64,000 nt of DNA from Akanthomyces muscarius (taxonomy: Eukaryota > Ascomycota > Sordariomycetes > Hypocreales > Cordycipitaceae): contig NC_079241.1 of assembly GCF_028009165.1 (NCBI RefSeq), positions 2,914,001 through 2,978,000 on the forward strand, read 5' to 3'. Both the position numbers and the translations under genes were made by a program. The notes under the pieces are model-generated. The model made no database searches. It was given only the letters and a program-made list of their open reading frames with translations, and had not been told where the DNA came from. Below, piece by piece: positions 23,824-34,678 of this stretch (positions are counted from its first letter, which is position 1; each line of letters starts with the position of its first letter).

Positions 23824-24944
23824 ATGTCGTCCGGCCTGAAATCAGCACGATACCTTGCTGCTTCCCTAACCAGGTTCGTTTGTACCACCACCCACCCATT
23901 GACATCACAAAATTGCCACGCATTCCCACCGGAGTTCCGACTTACACGCAAGTTTTCCCCATGCAGACCCTTGCCACTAAAAGGACGCCGACATGATGCT
24001 CAGGCTTTGTTGGCCATCCCTTGTAGAAGGACTACCTGTAGTAGCTCGGCGGCCGCTGCTTCGGTCGCCGAAGAGGTTAGGCACGCCGAGGCCAGCTACA
24101 AGATCGTGGACCGCGCCGCCGACTTTGCAGAGAAGCAGGCCCGCCGGCCAGACTTTGACCACGCTGGCACGCCCATCGAGGTGACGAAGCAGCCCAACCC
24201 CGGCTGGCAGTACGGCGACGGCGCGCGCGACTACGACCCCTCGTGGACGCACACAGAGGTTGATCCCTACGCCCACGATCGGCCCATGATCAACAACTAC
24301 AAGCTGCTCGTGTCCGGCATCGCCCCGCGCCCCATATTGGCTTCATCAGCACCGTCTCGGCCGACGGCCGCACCAAGAACCTGGCGCCCTTTAGCTACTT
24401 CCAGGTCGTCGACCACGATCCGCCCACCTTTGTCGTCGGCTTCTCCTCGCGGCCCGGCCGCCAAAAGGACACGTACCGCAACCTGCTCGACACGGGCGAG
24501 TGTGTCATCAACACCGTCTCCGAGGGCATGATGGAGGCGGTCAGTGCCACCTCGCTGGATCCCCCCCATGGTGTCTCGGAGTGGGCCATTTCCGGGCTGC
24601 ACGAGGCCCCCGCGACGACGGTGCGGCCCAGCCGCGTCCACGAGTCGGTGCTATCCGTCGAGGGCAGGGTCGTCGACGCCAAGGAGCTCGGCGGCCATGC
24701 GACGAAGCCGGGCATGAGCGCCGCGGGCGTGGTGCTCATCCAGGCCACGCGGTTCTGGGTGCGCGACGACGCCGCCAACGACGACGCCAGCCACGTTGCG
24801 CTCGACAAGCTCCGGCCGGTCGCGCAGCTCGGCGGCATGTCCTACGGGCGAATCACGTCGACGTTTGAGCTGCCCAGGAAGCGATGGGCGGATGAAAAGG
24901 CAAACTCTGCGCTGTTGTCTAGCCTCGAGTCGCACCAAGAGTAA
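23824..24944 (+). pseudogene. Flavin-reductase-like FMN-binding protein, interrupted by a 2-nt frameshift
   Basis: The two halves belong to one protein of the flavin reductase-like (DIM6/NTAB) family, flavin-dependent oxidoreductases of largely unknown substrate. The first half (frame of 23824) reaches the conserved LLVSGIAPRP. The second half, in another frame from 24336, resumes with IGFISTVSADG and runs through NLAPFSYFQVVDHDPP and GECVINTVSE to the stop at 24942-24944. Only a tandem AT doubling at 24334-24337 separates them; no GT-AG intron restores the frame. The N-terminus is uncertain: the ATG at 23824 begins a mitochondrial-presequence-like peptide, and a 126-nt intron (23878-24003) is possible, since it would leave the frame unchanged. 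Codon use is GC3-rich on both sides of the break, so either the gene died recently or the assembly has an error here. Confidence 0.7.
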
Positions 24945-25396
24945 AGCCCGAGGGGGCGCTTGATAAGGCATTTCCCCTCATTATTGTACAACATAGACCC
25001 TGCATAGACCTTGTATATTCAAGACACATACATCATAATGATAACAGTTGATTTTCATTCTCTGCCTTGGAATTAGCCACTCTTGAGATTGAGATTTTTC
25101 CTAGTCTTTGATGCTCCCCGAAACTTTGTGTCGAAAATTACAAGAGAAACGTGTGCGAAGACGCGATTAAAATTTACTGCTTTCTACTTGAGGCTATGAA
25201 TCAAAATCACGAGATAAACTGCTGTGTATATAAATTTCTTCATTTTTATTCTGTTCTATTTCTATATAGAATCTTGGAATTAATATTATGTGGTTGAACC
25301 GACCCAATGCTCGCTCATAAATCATAAGTTGGTATATGCAATTTCTCCCTGTGTAAAGAGGGTCGTAACAAGAAAAATCATCATGTAAGAGGTCGC
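24945..25396. other. Convergent 3' intergenic region
   Basis: AT-rich spacer between the converging flavin-reductase-like and proline dehydrogenase genes. Nothing else was seen. Confidence 0.55.
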
Positions 25397-26812
25397 CTAG
25401 TTCAACGACAGTCTGTGCCACAGCTCCTTGCGGAGGGAGGCAGCCATGTGCTTGGTGCGCTCGACGGCGCCGCGGTTCTCGATGGCGCGGCGGTGGAGGT
25501 AGCCCATGCACTCGCCGACGGAGCCCCAGGTGAGGCACTTGTAGGGCTTGGGCGCCATGGTGTTGGCGGCGGCCTGGTCGGCCAGCGTGTTCTCGTAATT
25601 CATGATGAGCTCGCAGCCGAGCTCGTCGGCCATGCCGGCGACCTGGGCGCACTCGAGCTTGCAGGTGGACTGGCCGTTGCTGATGCGGGCGCGGTGCGTC
25701 GCCGTGGCGAGCGAGGCGCTGTCGGCGTTGTGCGTGGCCAGCATGAGGTTGGCCTTGGGGAACTGCGTCTCGGTACCGGCAAGACCCGCGGGCAGGCGCT
25801 GGCTGATGAGCTTGTCGGCAATGTCGTTGTAGCAGGCGTCCGTGTCCTCCTTGGTGTCGTGGATGAGGGAGCGCTCCTCGTGCTCAATGTAGGCGCCGCG
25901 GACGAGCTTGACGCCGAGCTTCCAGCCCTCGGTGGCGGCGGCGGCGATGTGGCGGTCGGCGACATCGCGCGCGGCCTTGAGGTACGCCTGGATGGTGTTG
26001 TAGACGAGGGCCTGGCCGTCGCCGTTCCAGCGGCGCATCAGCTCAATGGCCCAGTCGTCGATGCCGTGCTGCACCGACTGCTGCTCGGCGTCGAACCAGA
26101 GGCGGGAGCCCTGCTTCTTGGCCTCGGCGCATAGCTCGGTGATGGCCTCGTCAATGACCTTGGGCATGGCCTCCTGCGCCTGGAGCGCGTCCATGGCAAT
26201 GGGGCCCGCGCCCGTAATCTTCATGGCGAGCACGTCGCCGGGCTGGAGCATGCGGAGCGAGGCGAGCGAGTTGTCGCGCCACGACTGCACCATGTCGTAG
26301 TGCGCCTGGGTGTACCGGCCCGGGTTGGCGGCCGCGTGGGCGCGCTCCTCCTCGGACAGCACAATCTCCTTGGCAAAGGTCAGGATGACGCCCTGGTAGC
26401 CGAGCGTCTTGAAGTCGCGGACCGACTGGGCCACCTCGGCCTGGTTGGTGCCGGCGCAGAACTGGTCGTAGACGACGTTGCGGACCAGCTTGTTGAGGAT
26501 AGTGTTGGTTTCAGGGTTGAAGAGGGAGATTTTGGGGTGTGTGATGAGACCCATGGCGGCAATGGAGGGCTTGAGGAGGGTCGGCGAGCACATCATGGTG
26601 GTAAGGGCAGCAGAACGGAGGAGTGTAAGCCATGGTAGGCGGGAGAGAGCTGTGCGTGTGGGAGGGGCTTGGATAGAAGGACCGGAAGGTCCAGCTGTGG
26701 TGGTGCCGGTGAGATATCGCACACTCTCGTGCCATTTGACACCAGAGTATCTGTAGAGAGGCTTGGCTGCCTGCTTGCGCAGGGTGGTGGTGACGGGGGC
26801 GAGCGCCGACAT
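25397..26812 (-). CDS. put1: Proline dehydrogenase (proline oxidase), mitochondrial
   Basis: FAD enzyme that oxidises proline to pyrroline-5-carboxylate at the inner mitochondrial membrane and hands electrons to ubiquinone; it is the first step of proline use as nitrogen or carbon source. Single exon, 471 residues. The ATG at 26812 is the first in frame; the frame opens a little earlier but only with TTG. The first 60 residues (MSALAPVTTTLRKQ, then basic and Ser/Thr-rich) look like a mitochondrial presequence. The TIM-barrel signatures are GVILTFAKEIVLSEEER, GDVLAMKITGAGP, RLWFDAEQQS, LVYNTIQAYLK, GVKLVRGAYIEHEE, LMLATHNADS, and the C-terminal TWGSVGECMGYLHRRAIENR, in which the two arginines bind the proline carboxylate. 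The length fits fungal Put1/PrnD. A cluster of GATA-factor sites 0.4-0.75 kb upstream suggests nitrogen control. Confidence 0.96.
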   Translation of the reverse strand: MSALAPVTTTLRKQAAKPLYRYSGVKWHESVRYLTGTTTAGPSGPSIQAPPTRTALSRLPWLTLLRSAALTTMMCSPTLLKPSIAAMGLITHPKISLFNPETNTILNKLVRNVVYDQFCAGTNQAEVAQSVRDFKTLGYQGVILTFAKEIVLSEEERAHAAANPGRYTQAHYDMVQSWRDNSLASLRMLQPGDVLAMKITGAGPIAMDALQAQEAMPKVIDEAITELCAEAKKQGSRLWFDAEQQSVQHGIDDWAIELMRRWNGDGQALVYNTIQAYLKAARDVADRHIAAAATEGWKLGVKLVRGAYIEHEERSLIHDTKEDTDACYNDIADKLISQRLPAGLAGTETQFPKANLMLATHNADSASLATATHRARISNGQSTCKLECAQVAGMADELGCELIMNYENTLADQAAANTMAPKPYKCLTWGSVGECMGYLHRRAIENRGAVERTKHMAASLRKELWHRLSLN

Positions 26813-29800
26813 GTTGTGTGGTTGTGGTATAAGACGAGAGACCCAACTTCTCAATCTAAGGACAGGCGCTGACTATTACTCGTTGCAATCGATTGAGTAT
26901 AATGGAAACAATGGAATACTGATGGGAAATGAAAACAAATGGATGAATGGGAGGGAGGGGAAGGCGCTTTCAAATAGCCATCTGGAAAGTCTGTTTCCTG
27001 CCCTGTGCCGGGGCTGGTCCAAGTTCGTGAGATGGTGTCGGAAGCCGTGTCCGGGCCCGATATCGCCTTTTGGCCATGCAGACCACCCTTCCAGTATCAA
27101 CAGACCCCCTCCCACACGCCCCCTCGTGGTTGGCTCCCCACAGCCGCCATCTTCCTAATCTGGCACTCGGGTGGCATTTATCTTGCAGTCTGCGTGCAGT
27201 AGGCAGGGAAAAGAGTGGAGTGATAGGGTAACAAGAATCAGACTGGCGGCCACTCGGCTCACCAGCGAGTTCTTGCTAGTTCGAGCTAGTTTTATCAGCC
27301 ATTGGATGGGCGCAGCCGGCCAATGGCACTCCCCGCACCGTCTGTTCTGCACGGGCGCGATCCTCTATCAGCGAGCTATCCGTATCAGCCAGCCTAGTCT
27401 TCACATGGCATTTCCCTATCATCGTTTTCTATCTCGACTCTGGGGTGAGAGCCCTTTATCTCCAGAAAGTCTGATAAAGTGTCAGATTTACCCCGAGATG
27501 ATAACAGACTTCCGAGGTCCGGTCAGCTGCCCTCGTGCCCCTGCGGCGTTATCATTGTTTCAAGGCACTCTCTTTCCCAGGTTGGGTGTGGCAATGCCAA
27601 TCACGGATGGCAAACCTGGTTTTCCCAGTCACCGGCCCAAAAACTCCCATCCAAGGCGAAGAGGTGTGTATCAGGGTCCAGCTAGTGGACGGCCAGCTTC
27701 GGCCGCAGGACGACTAGTGCTGTGGTGCTCCCCCAGCTGCAGACAACATTGGTCGAATGCGTCGAGGGAAGCCTAACCCGTTACCTTACCCACGCGTCCG
27801 CGCCATCCGGCGCCGAGCACCTCCACAGACAGACACGGCTGGGGCTTCCGACACACACACATCTCTATGTACCAGGGCGCGCGTTGGGTGTCCATGTAGT
27901 TCCACGTTGCGTTGTCCGAGTTGGTTCAAGGACGACATAAATACGTCAGTGGCCAGAAGTCTTTTGGACCCAGCATCATTGATTCGTTCGCCTCTTTGAC
28001 CGTTATGGCGGGCCGCGCCAGACTTTTGTCTCATGATTGTTAATAATTGCAGGGTCCAGCGCTTCCTTGGACTGGAACCCGCCGGAGCTTTGCCCCGGAA
28101 TCTCGATCGCCGCGTTCAGGCGGGAAAGTTACGCCACCATGATGTGAAGCATCACGAAACAAAAGTGCCAAAAGCCCTAGATTCTCTCCGATCGGAGCAT
28201 CTTCCACCAGCGCATATTCCCGCCCACTGGAGCAAGCCAAGCCTTTGACTCATATTTCAACCCCAGCGCTCTGGTTGACGCAAGAGCCCCTCTATGTGCT
28301 ACGATAGCTTCAGGTGTGAGATGGAGTCGCGTGGAGCGTATGAGACTTGTCAACGTCATAGTGGTGAATTGAATCGTGAATGGATACCAGGCACTTGTAC
28401 CCAAGGAAAAAAAAATCAGACTTTCATCTAGGTGCCACTGCCAACAGCGCAAGCATGGCTGGCGTCCATGTTTGCAGCCACGGAGCATTATTCCGACCTG
28501 ATACATGCTGTCTTTTCAGCGAGAAGGTTGAAAAATTTGCTTCGGAAGCAAAAAAGTTTTTCAAGTGAAGCATTTCATCTCATTTTGTGCATATTCTCCG
28601 CTACAACCTTCAGGTGCTGGTCTCTGGTATACCGAACAAAGGGTGAAAAGGTAAGGCAATGTGAAAACAACACAGAGTTACGGTCCCCAGCAATAGAATT
28701 ATGCTTGTTGTGTGGAAGCGAAAGAGTAGCTATCAAGGCCTTTCGAGATGGCAACGAGAGAAGACATGTCTGCTATAGGCCGTGCCTGACCTAAAACCTC
28801 TGCCACAAGAGCACCGGCCCGTCACTGGGGAAATTGGTTCAAGTTGTCCGTCCTTCACTTTCGGCATCGTCAGCCCAATGCAACGGATAATACTTTCGTT
28901 TCTCGTCGCAACAGCTTGCCTTCTACTATGCCTTCTACTACGATGTAGAATGCGGCGATTGGCCGCTTCATTTGAAACAGCTCGCTTAGCCCTTTGCATT
29001 GCTCTCCGCCTGCTGCCGAGACGCTCCATGCCCGACACTGACTCGGCAGACACAAGAACGCACCTCAACTGCCTTTCGCCGGTCGCGAATCCGCTACAGC
29101 ACAACACGACTAATATGCCGACCGAGTTGAGATTTTGAAAGCATGAATTGAGAGCCTGCAGCGTCGTCGGAGACGACATGTTGGCCGCAGCCTTGTCAGC
29201 ACACTCAAACACCTCCGCACAAAGCTAAATACTCAGTAGCGCATGGCCGCGGCAGTAATAAGTCTTGTCAGCAGAGTTGTGTTGGAAGTGCACAACCTTT
29301 CCCATATTATAAGTGCTCTCCATCACAAACTTATTGCAAGCGCTCTTGCCGGGCTTAGAAAATGCTAATGTAGGGAGCAAATCCTTGGTCCAGTCACCCA
29401 GTCAGCCGCACACCGTGTAACCTCGAGCCCTGGTTATTCTTTGTCACGATATTGCACACAGCTCAGAGTTGCTCCCGTGCCTCTATCCACATACGGTAAG
29501 GTGTTCCGCAGTCCGTCGGAAGGAAGCATTGTGGCGCCCTTTCAGAAAACCCGCTGCTTCTTCAGCATGCGTCACGATCATGGGTTTGGAGTCGCTGCCC
29601 ATATTGTACGCCGACCGAGCATATTTGTAATTGACGACTAATCCCCAGGATATCTACTGTGGCGGTCTACCCTGACCAGATGGCGCGGCGCTTCATATTT
29701 GCGTGTGCCCCCTTTTGTTATCAACCCTGGGCGCCATTCAGGAGCAAATCCCCCTGGTGGAGGAAGATCTGCAGCTCCCGTGCCATTCACTAAAATACCG

Positions 29801-31869
29801 TCAAACAGTAGGCCGCGGAAGTGGTAGCGAGACAACGCCACACGACCCTTTCGCTTGGCATTCACAAGGCCAGTCACTAACAATTGGCGTGTGCCGGACA
29901 CAGCAGCTGCACGGAAGAAGTCAATTCTACAACGGCTGCATGTTGCTTTTCGCTGCGTGGCTGGCAAGAAGAAACGTTGGCGGCAGCAGTTCCCCATGGA
30001 GCGCCCGCTCCCCTTGCAGAATTCAGCCATGCAGCGGCTACCATGCAGGCACCGGCACATGAAATTTACCAGCACGAAACTTGCTTCTGCTTCTGGCCGT
30101 CTCCGAAAAACTGATCAGTGCGCGGCGCGACGGTTCAGGGCCGTTTTCCCTTCCATCCGCGCTTGCCCTGTGCTTCTAATGGATGGGTTCGCGGGAGCGC
30201 AAGTCTCCGGCCGCGTAATGATGTTTGTTTTAGTAACTTTCAGAGTCTTGGGATACCTGGCCGGGCTACGCTCATCTTGCATCTTACTTTCGAGCCAATC
30301 TTTTCAACCAGGGGGTGGATTGGATGAGAGAGGCTGGGGTAAGGCTGCTTTACCGAGCCCTTTCAAACTAACTCCGGCCCAACCGAGACATGTGTATCGG
30401 CAGTCATATTTTAAACCAAACGACGGAGGAAGCGAGAGGCTGAATACCTGTGACAGCTAACCTTATTAGTGGCCAATTTTTCCTGGCCCCAGGATGCTTT
30501 TTTAGACCGCCGCTTTGCTATCTGCGTCTGACGCGAGGTAAAACGGACGATCATGAGTCAATTGGTACAAGCCCTCATTCCCATCTCCTATCATTGCCAA
30601 TCCAACTAGCAAAGTCCGCTAAACCCATCAGACGCCAATGCCAAGAGCCCCATTCGAGCTGAGGAATCAGGCCTTCCTCACTGGGCCAGAGATCGCCAGC
30701 GACCTAACGATAGAGGGAAATACCCCCCGCAAAGATGAATTGAACGAGAGAGGAAAAGCCATGCCGATGTGCCAGGTATCTGCTCTGTTTGCAAAACCCG
30801 GCGAATATCCTTCACGCGGGCAGGGCAAGGGAACGGGCTTGCGCATCATCTGAAACATGGCGAGGCCTGTGGCGCGCCGACGACAGCTTGCCAACTTGTC
30901 TCTCACGGACTTGAACGAGCGTTGGGCCTTCCTGCAGATCGACCCAGTCACGGGAGCGGCCTTTCCACCCTCGGGACGATTTTTTTCCTACTCCTCTTTC
31001 TACCAGCATTTAGTTAGCGGCCAGTCTACTCCATACGCCAAGTCTAGAAGCATTCCCTAGAGCCAAGACGATGGGTCCCCCTGCAGCAACGCCCCAGCCC
31101 ATCAGAGGAACAGCCCATCAGCCCTGGAAAGATGCTAAGCCCAAGTCGGTGGGAATGAGGGGGGAGACTCTCTGAGTGCCTGATATTATGCCAGTTTTCT
31201 GCCTGCCATTGCTCATCCCATCTCCGCAGCGTAACTTAGTACCAGTAGCGCGAGCCTGGAATCAGTTTGGCTTTGGTTACAGGGCCCTGCTCGAGCACCT
31301 TACTCGCGGGTTTTTGTGCAAGCCCAGAGAACAATGGATAAAAATGCCCCCCTACCCAACTCCGGATCAAAGGTCTCGTGTGGCTGAACGGCCTAAAACC
31401 ATTAGTTGGCCCGAATCATTATTATTAGAAGCCTTGCATCCCCCACTCCCCGACGGTACTTGATCAATGCTCTCTTCCTGAGGTTTTGTAGCGTGACAGT
31501 GGAACTGGGCCTCTCTCTGTCTCTCTTCTTACACTAGGCTCGCTGCCTCTCTCTCATTTAATAAAGGGCTGGCCCATGTCTGCATGGACAACCCCTTCCT
31601 TTAGGCTGTTTGGAAATTCGGCAAACACTTGATCTTCCCGGTCAAGGCGGTTTAGGAAAAAGGTACACCGGAGGGGAGACCGATTGCACATAAAAACGAA
31701 AACACCACCACTTGGTTTGCGAAACTACATGGACAACGAGGGCCAGGCGCACACCTCTGAGAGCCGATCGCTCTCTACTACGACTACTGCCGCTTACGGG
31801 GAGACGTATTCACGCACACACAATCATTAGTTCGACACGCACGCGATCAATAAGCAACGAGCCGACAAC
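26813..31869. other. 5 kb divergent intergenic region, proline dehydrogenase / rhodopsin-like gene
   Basis: Both flanking genes point away from it. Besides the GATA cluster listed separately I find no supportable gene: open frames are short, lack domains, and are equally distributed on both strands. Base composition is close to even, without the strong AT bias of heavily RIP-mutated repeats, and no terminal repeats or transposon domains were noticed. Confidence 0.5.
27178..27554. promoter_or_regulatory. Cluster of ten HGATAR sites (AreA-type GATA factor) upstream of proline dehydrogenase
   Basis: HGATAR, the site bound by AreA/Nit2-type nitrogen regulators, occurs on one strand or the other at 27178, 27221, 27292, 27365, 27416, 27429, 27456, 27472, 27499 and 27549, that is, 366-737 bp before the proline dehydrogenase ATG. 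With equal base frequencies about one site would be expected in 377 bp on both strands. I found none in the 365 bp between the gene and the cluster, and none in the 450 bp beyond it. AreA control of proline catabolism is established in Aspergillus; its action here is inference. Confidence 0.7.
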
Positions 31870-33291
31870 ATGGTCCACCGGCACTGGAACCACACATCGC
31901 CGACGGAGATGCCAGACTCTCCCGTCGCGGAGAGGTGGCGGGCATTGCTACCTGCCGTCTCGCTGGCGTTTGGCATACTGGCGTCGGCCGTCTTTGCGCT
32001 CCGTGTGTATGCCTCGCGGTTTGCGTCGTGCAAGATACGGGCAGAGGATATGTTGATGGGCATCAGCGTTGTGCTGATGTGGGGGACCGTTGCCTCGGTA
32101 CTATTAAGTAAGTTGCCGCAGGCCTTTTGCTCTACTTCCGGCCACCTCTTTCTTCTTCTACTTTTTTCTCTCTTGCTAAACTGCTGTCTTTTAGAAGCAT
32201 ACAACGGCATTGGACTCCCTGGATGGGAGATTCCACGAGAACGAAAACATTTACTCAATCTTGTACGTCTCACAGCGGCCTTTTACCACCATCGACACCA
32301 TCCCCCAATCCTAATACATGTTTTCTCCTCTAGGGCTCATTTTTGATCCCCAAGTTCTGGGCCAGCTCGACCGCGTGCTGCAAAGTCGCCATCATTATCT
32401 TCCTGCGCCGGGCCGTCGGCTTCAAGCGCTCCATCAACGTGACACTCATTGTCGTGGCCGTCGTCTCCCTGCTGTGGGCGCTGGGCGCCATCTTCTTCTC
32501 GACCTTTACGTGCAAGCCCGTCTCCTTCTACTGGGACAAGTCGAGCCATGACGGCCACTGCTTGCAGCGACGCCACTACAGGAATGGCAACATTGTCATC
32601 GCCCTGATTGGCATGCTGACGGACGTTGTCATCCTCATCATTCCCATGCCGACGCTTTGGAAGTCGCAGATGCGCAGGAAGCAAAAGATTGCTACGACGG
32701 GAGTTTTGGGTATTGGTCTATTGTAAGTTTACACTAGGTTCTCGCGCGAGTGAAACAAACTGACAATGACAATAGTGTCTGCATATTCAGCTTGCTGCGA
32801 GTTGTACAGTTCTTCTATCTCGACTTGGAGCACATCTCAAGTGAGTACATCGACCATCGCTTCTGCCATACCATGAAAATCTCTAACAATGTCAAACAGC
32901 TTCGAGCGGCCTGGAGAGTCTATGGACCGTGCTCGAAAACGAGTTCGCCGTCATCTGCGGCTGCGCCCCCCAGCTCGCTCCGCTGTTCCACAGTCTGCGT
33001 CCTTCCAAGGCAAAGAGCTCAGGTTATGCCGGGATGTTTGATACATCGGTGCTGGGCAAGCATACCAAGATGAGCGTCATTCGCACGACAGTCAGCGGCA
33101 AGGTCGACGGCGAGGCAATGCCGGGTCTGCGGATGGCGCCAAGAGACGGCAGAAGCTCGTCCGAGATTGAGCTCAAGGGCATTGAAGTGCACACTGCGAT
33201 CAATCAAGAAGTGTCGGCGGATGGAAGCCGGCATCATGATTCAGGGCGTTCGTCCACAGCAGTGGAGAGTGGAAGTTATACCCGCATCTAG
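31870..33291 (+). CDS. Seven-helix membrane protein of the fungal rhodopsin/PTH11-like family
   Basis: Member of the large fungal family of integral membrane proteins with a rhodopsin-like domain; a few (PTH11) act as G-protein-coupled receptors for surface sensing, while others sit in metabolite clusters, so the precise role is open. Five exons, 31870-32107, 32195-32262, 32334-32722, 32776-32840 and 32900-33291, give 383 residues with the frame kept at every junction. Hydrophobic segments: ALLPAVSLAFGILASAVFALRVY, then MLMGISVVLMWGTVASVLL, FWASSTACCKVAIIIFL, VTLIVVAVVSLLWALGAIFF, IVIALIGMLTDVVILIIPMP, IATTGVLGIGLLF joined to VCIFSLLRVVQFF, and a last weaker one near FAVICGCAPQLAPLF. FTCKPVSFYWD and the segment NIVIALIGMLTDVVILIIPMP are typical for the family. 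The C-terminal tail (about 80 residues) is Ser/Arg-rich and should be cytosolic. No CFEM domain precedes it. Confidence 0.88.
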
Positions 33292-33451
33292 GCATATTGC
33301 ATTTTCTGGTGTTTGTAGCGAGCATAGCGAGCCGCTTTGACAGCTGGCATCATTTTGTATATACCATTTTATTCCGGACATCTTTGATGAAGTGCAGAAT
33401 CGCGTTTGCAATGTAAGAGGCATGAAGTGTGGTGTGTTTTGTCATAAATCA

Positions 33452-33927
33452 TTAGTCTGTGCGAGGCGGTTCTTCATTTTCCTTTTCGATCCATTCGAAT
33501 GCTGTATTGGAGTAGTTAGCCGCCGCCGACGATACGTTGCCAGAGTATGCTTACGCTGTCGGCACATGGGACACTGCCCTCGTGAGGTGTCCTGTTTAAT
33601 CCACTCCATGATGCAGTGCTGAGATGTGTGTCAGTATGTAAAGAGAGCTCTTTTATACAGAGCTCTTTTCATACAGAAGAATTGAAAAAGTCAAATACTC
33701 ACCATGTGGAAATTGTGTCCGCATTTGCCTGATACTTTCTGACTGTTAGTATTGCGATGTAGGATGGGCTGTAGACTAGCCGTACGTAGTGTGCAATCAT
33801 CGCCTGGATACTTGCACGAAGGACACGTGCCGTCAAAATGGACCTGGCATATACCGCAGACGTCGTCTTCGGGAATATCCCATCGCCAAGTAGCGACGGC
33901 GTTCCACTCCTTGATGGTAACTTTCAT
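33452..33927 (-). CDS. apc11: Anaphase-promoting complex subunit 11 (RING-H2 ubiquitin ligase subunit)
   Basis: Catalytic RING subunit of the APC/C, which recruits the E2 and drives ubiquitination of mitotic cyclins and securin. Four exons, 33927-33786, 33734-33703, 33618-33555 and 33501-33452, give 95 residues, slightly short but within family range. The start MKVTIKEWNAVATWRWDIPEDDVCGIC is the hallmark of Apc11. The zinc ligands follow in order: CGICQVHFDGTCPSC, GDDC, KCGHNFHMHCIMEW and QCPMCRQ. The second splice uses AAAG rather than a nearer CAG because only that keeps the frame and gives LSGKCGHNFHMHC. The tail FEWIEKENEEPPRTD is typical except that the last splice yields Pro before FEW, where Lys or Arg is usual. 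Four short exons in under 500 bp make it easy to miss by ORF size alone. Confidence 0.92.
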
Positions 33928-34678
33928 TGTTGCGTTTGCTGTCGCCGTGCTGGGGGCTACAACCCGTGCATAACACTATACGTGTGCAGACAGTAGAGTC
34001 TAGCAGTGCTTGTGCGAGACGCTGTTGCGAAAATAGAGTTTGCCCCCGTGGTCGATGGAATCCCTGGCTCTCCGGCTGGCCAGCGTAGGAAGACGCGATC
34101 TGACGTGACTTGGTGATGTTGTTTGATAGGTGCTTCTTGAGGGATGGCTCCAAAAATAATTAGTGGGCAGAACGGCGCTCCAGGGGCGGTGGGACTGGTT
34201 GACTTTTAGCGCTGGCAGCCACTACCGAAGACTGTTTCAGCGAGACTTGCAGCGGATTCAGCGCTGTTGGGAGGCTCAAGAGGCGCTGACCGACAACGGC
34301 CCTCGACTTTCATGTGCTTGTGCTTGCCAAGCACGAGCAACGAGCTGCCGGCCTGGCACCCGCTGGCCCAAGCTCCCCGCAGCCGCAGCATCAACGTGAC
34401 GCCAACCTCCCACCTCCCCGCTGTTCGGACCTGGCCGTTATTTATCTGCCATTGCAATTTCAAACTCCCGTTGCTACTCACATTAGCCGCATTCTGTGAT
34501 ATAGTGCCCGTGACATTTGCAGACCTTGCTGTGACCTCCCTCTCTAACGCACGCCGGTACTCCCCTCGAAAGCACCTAGCTCCGCCCTCACCCGAGTCAA
34601 GCCGCTGGGCTCATCAAGCTGCACACCTCTGCTCCCGCTGGTCCGTCGTTGGACTTGTAGGTAGCCTCGCCTCTGGCC
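33928..34678. other. Divergent promoter region, Apc11 / sulfurtransferase
   Basis: 0.75 kb without a supportable gene. The right half is C-rich and likely contains the leader of the sulfurtransferase gene. Confidence 0.5.

Noticed and set aside
26813..26854. Upstream extension of proline dehydrogenase by 14 codons
   Set aside because: The extension begins with TTG, not ATG; the first ATG is at 26812.
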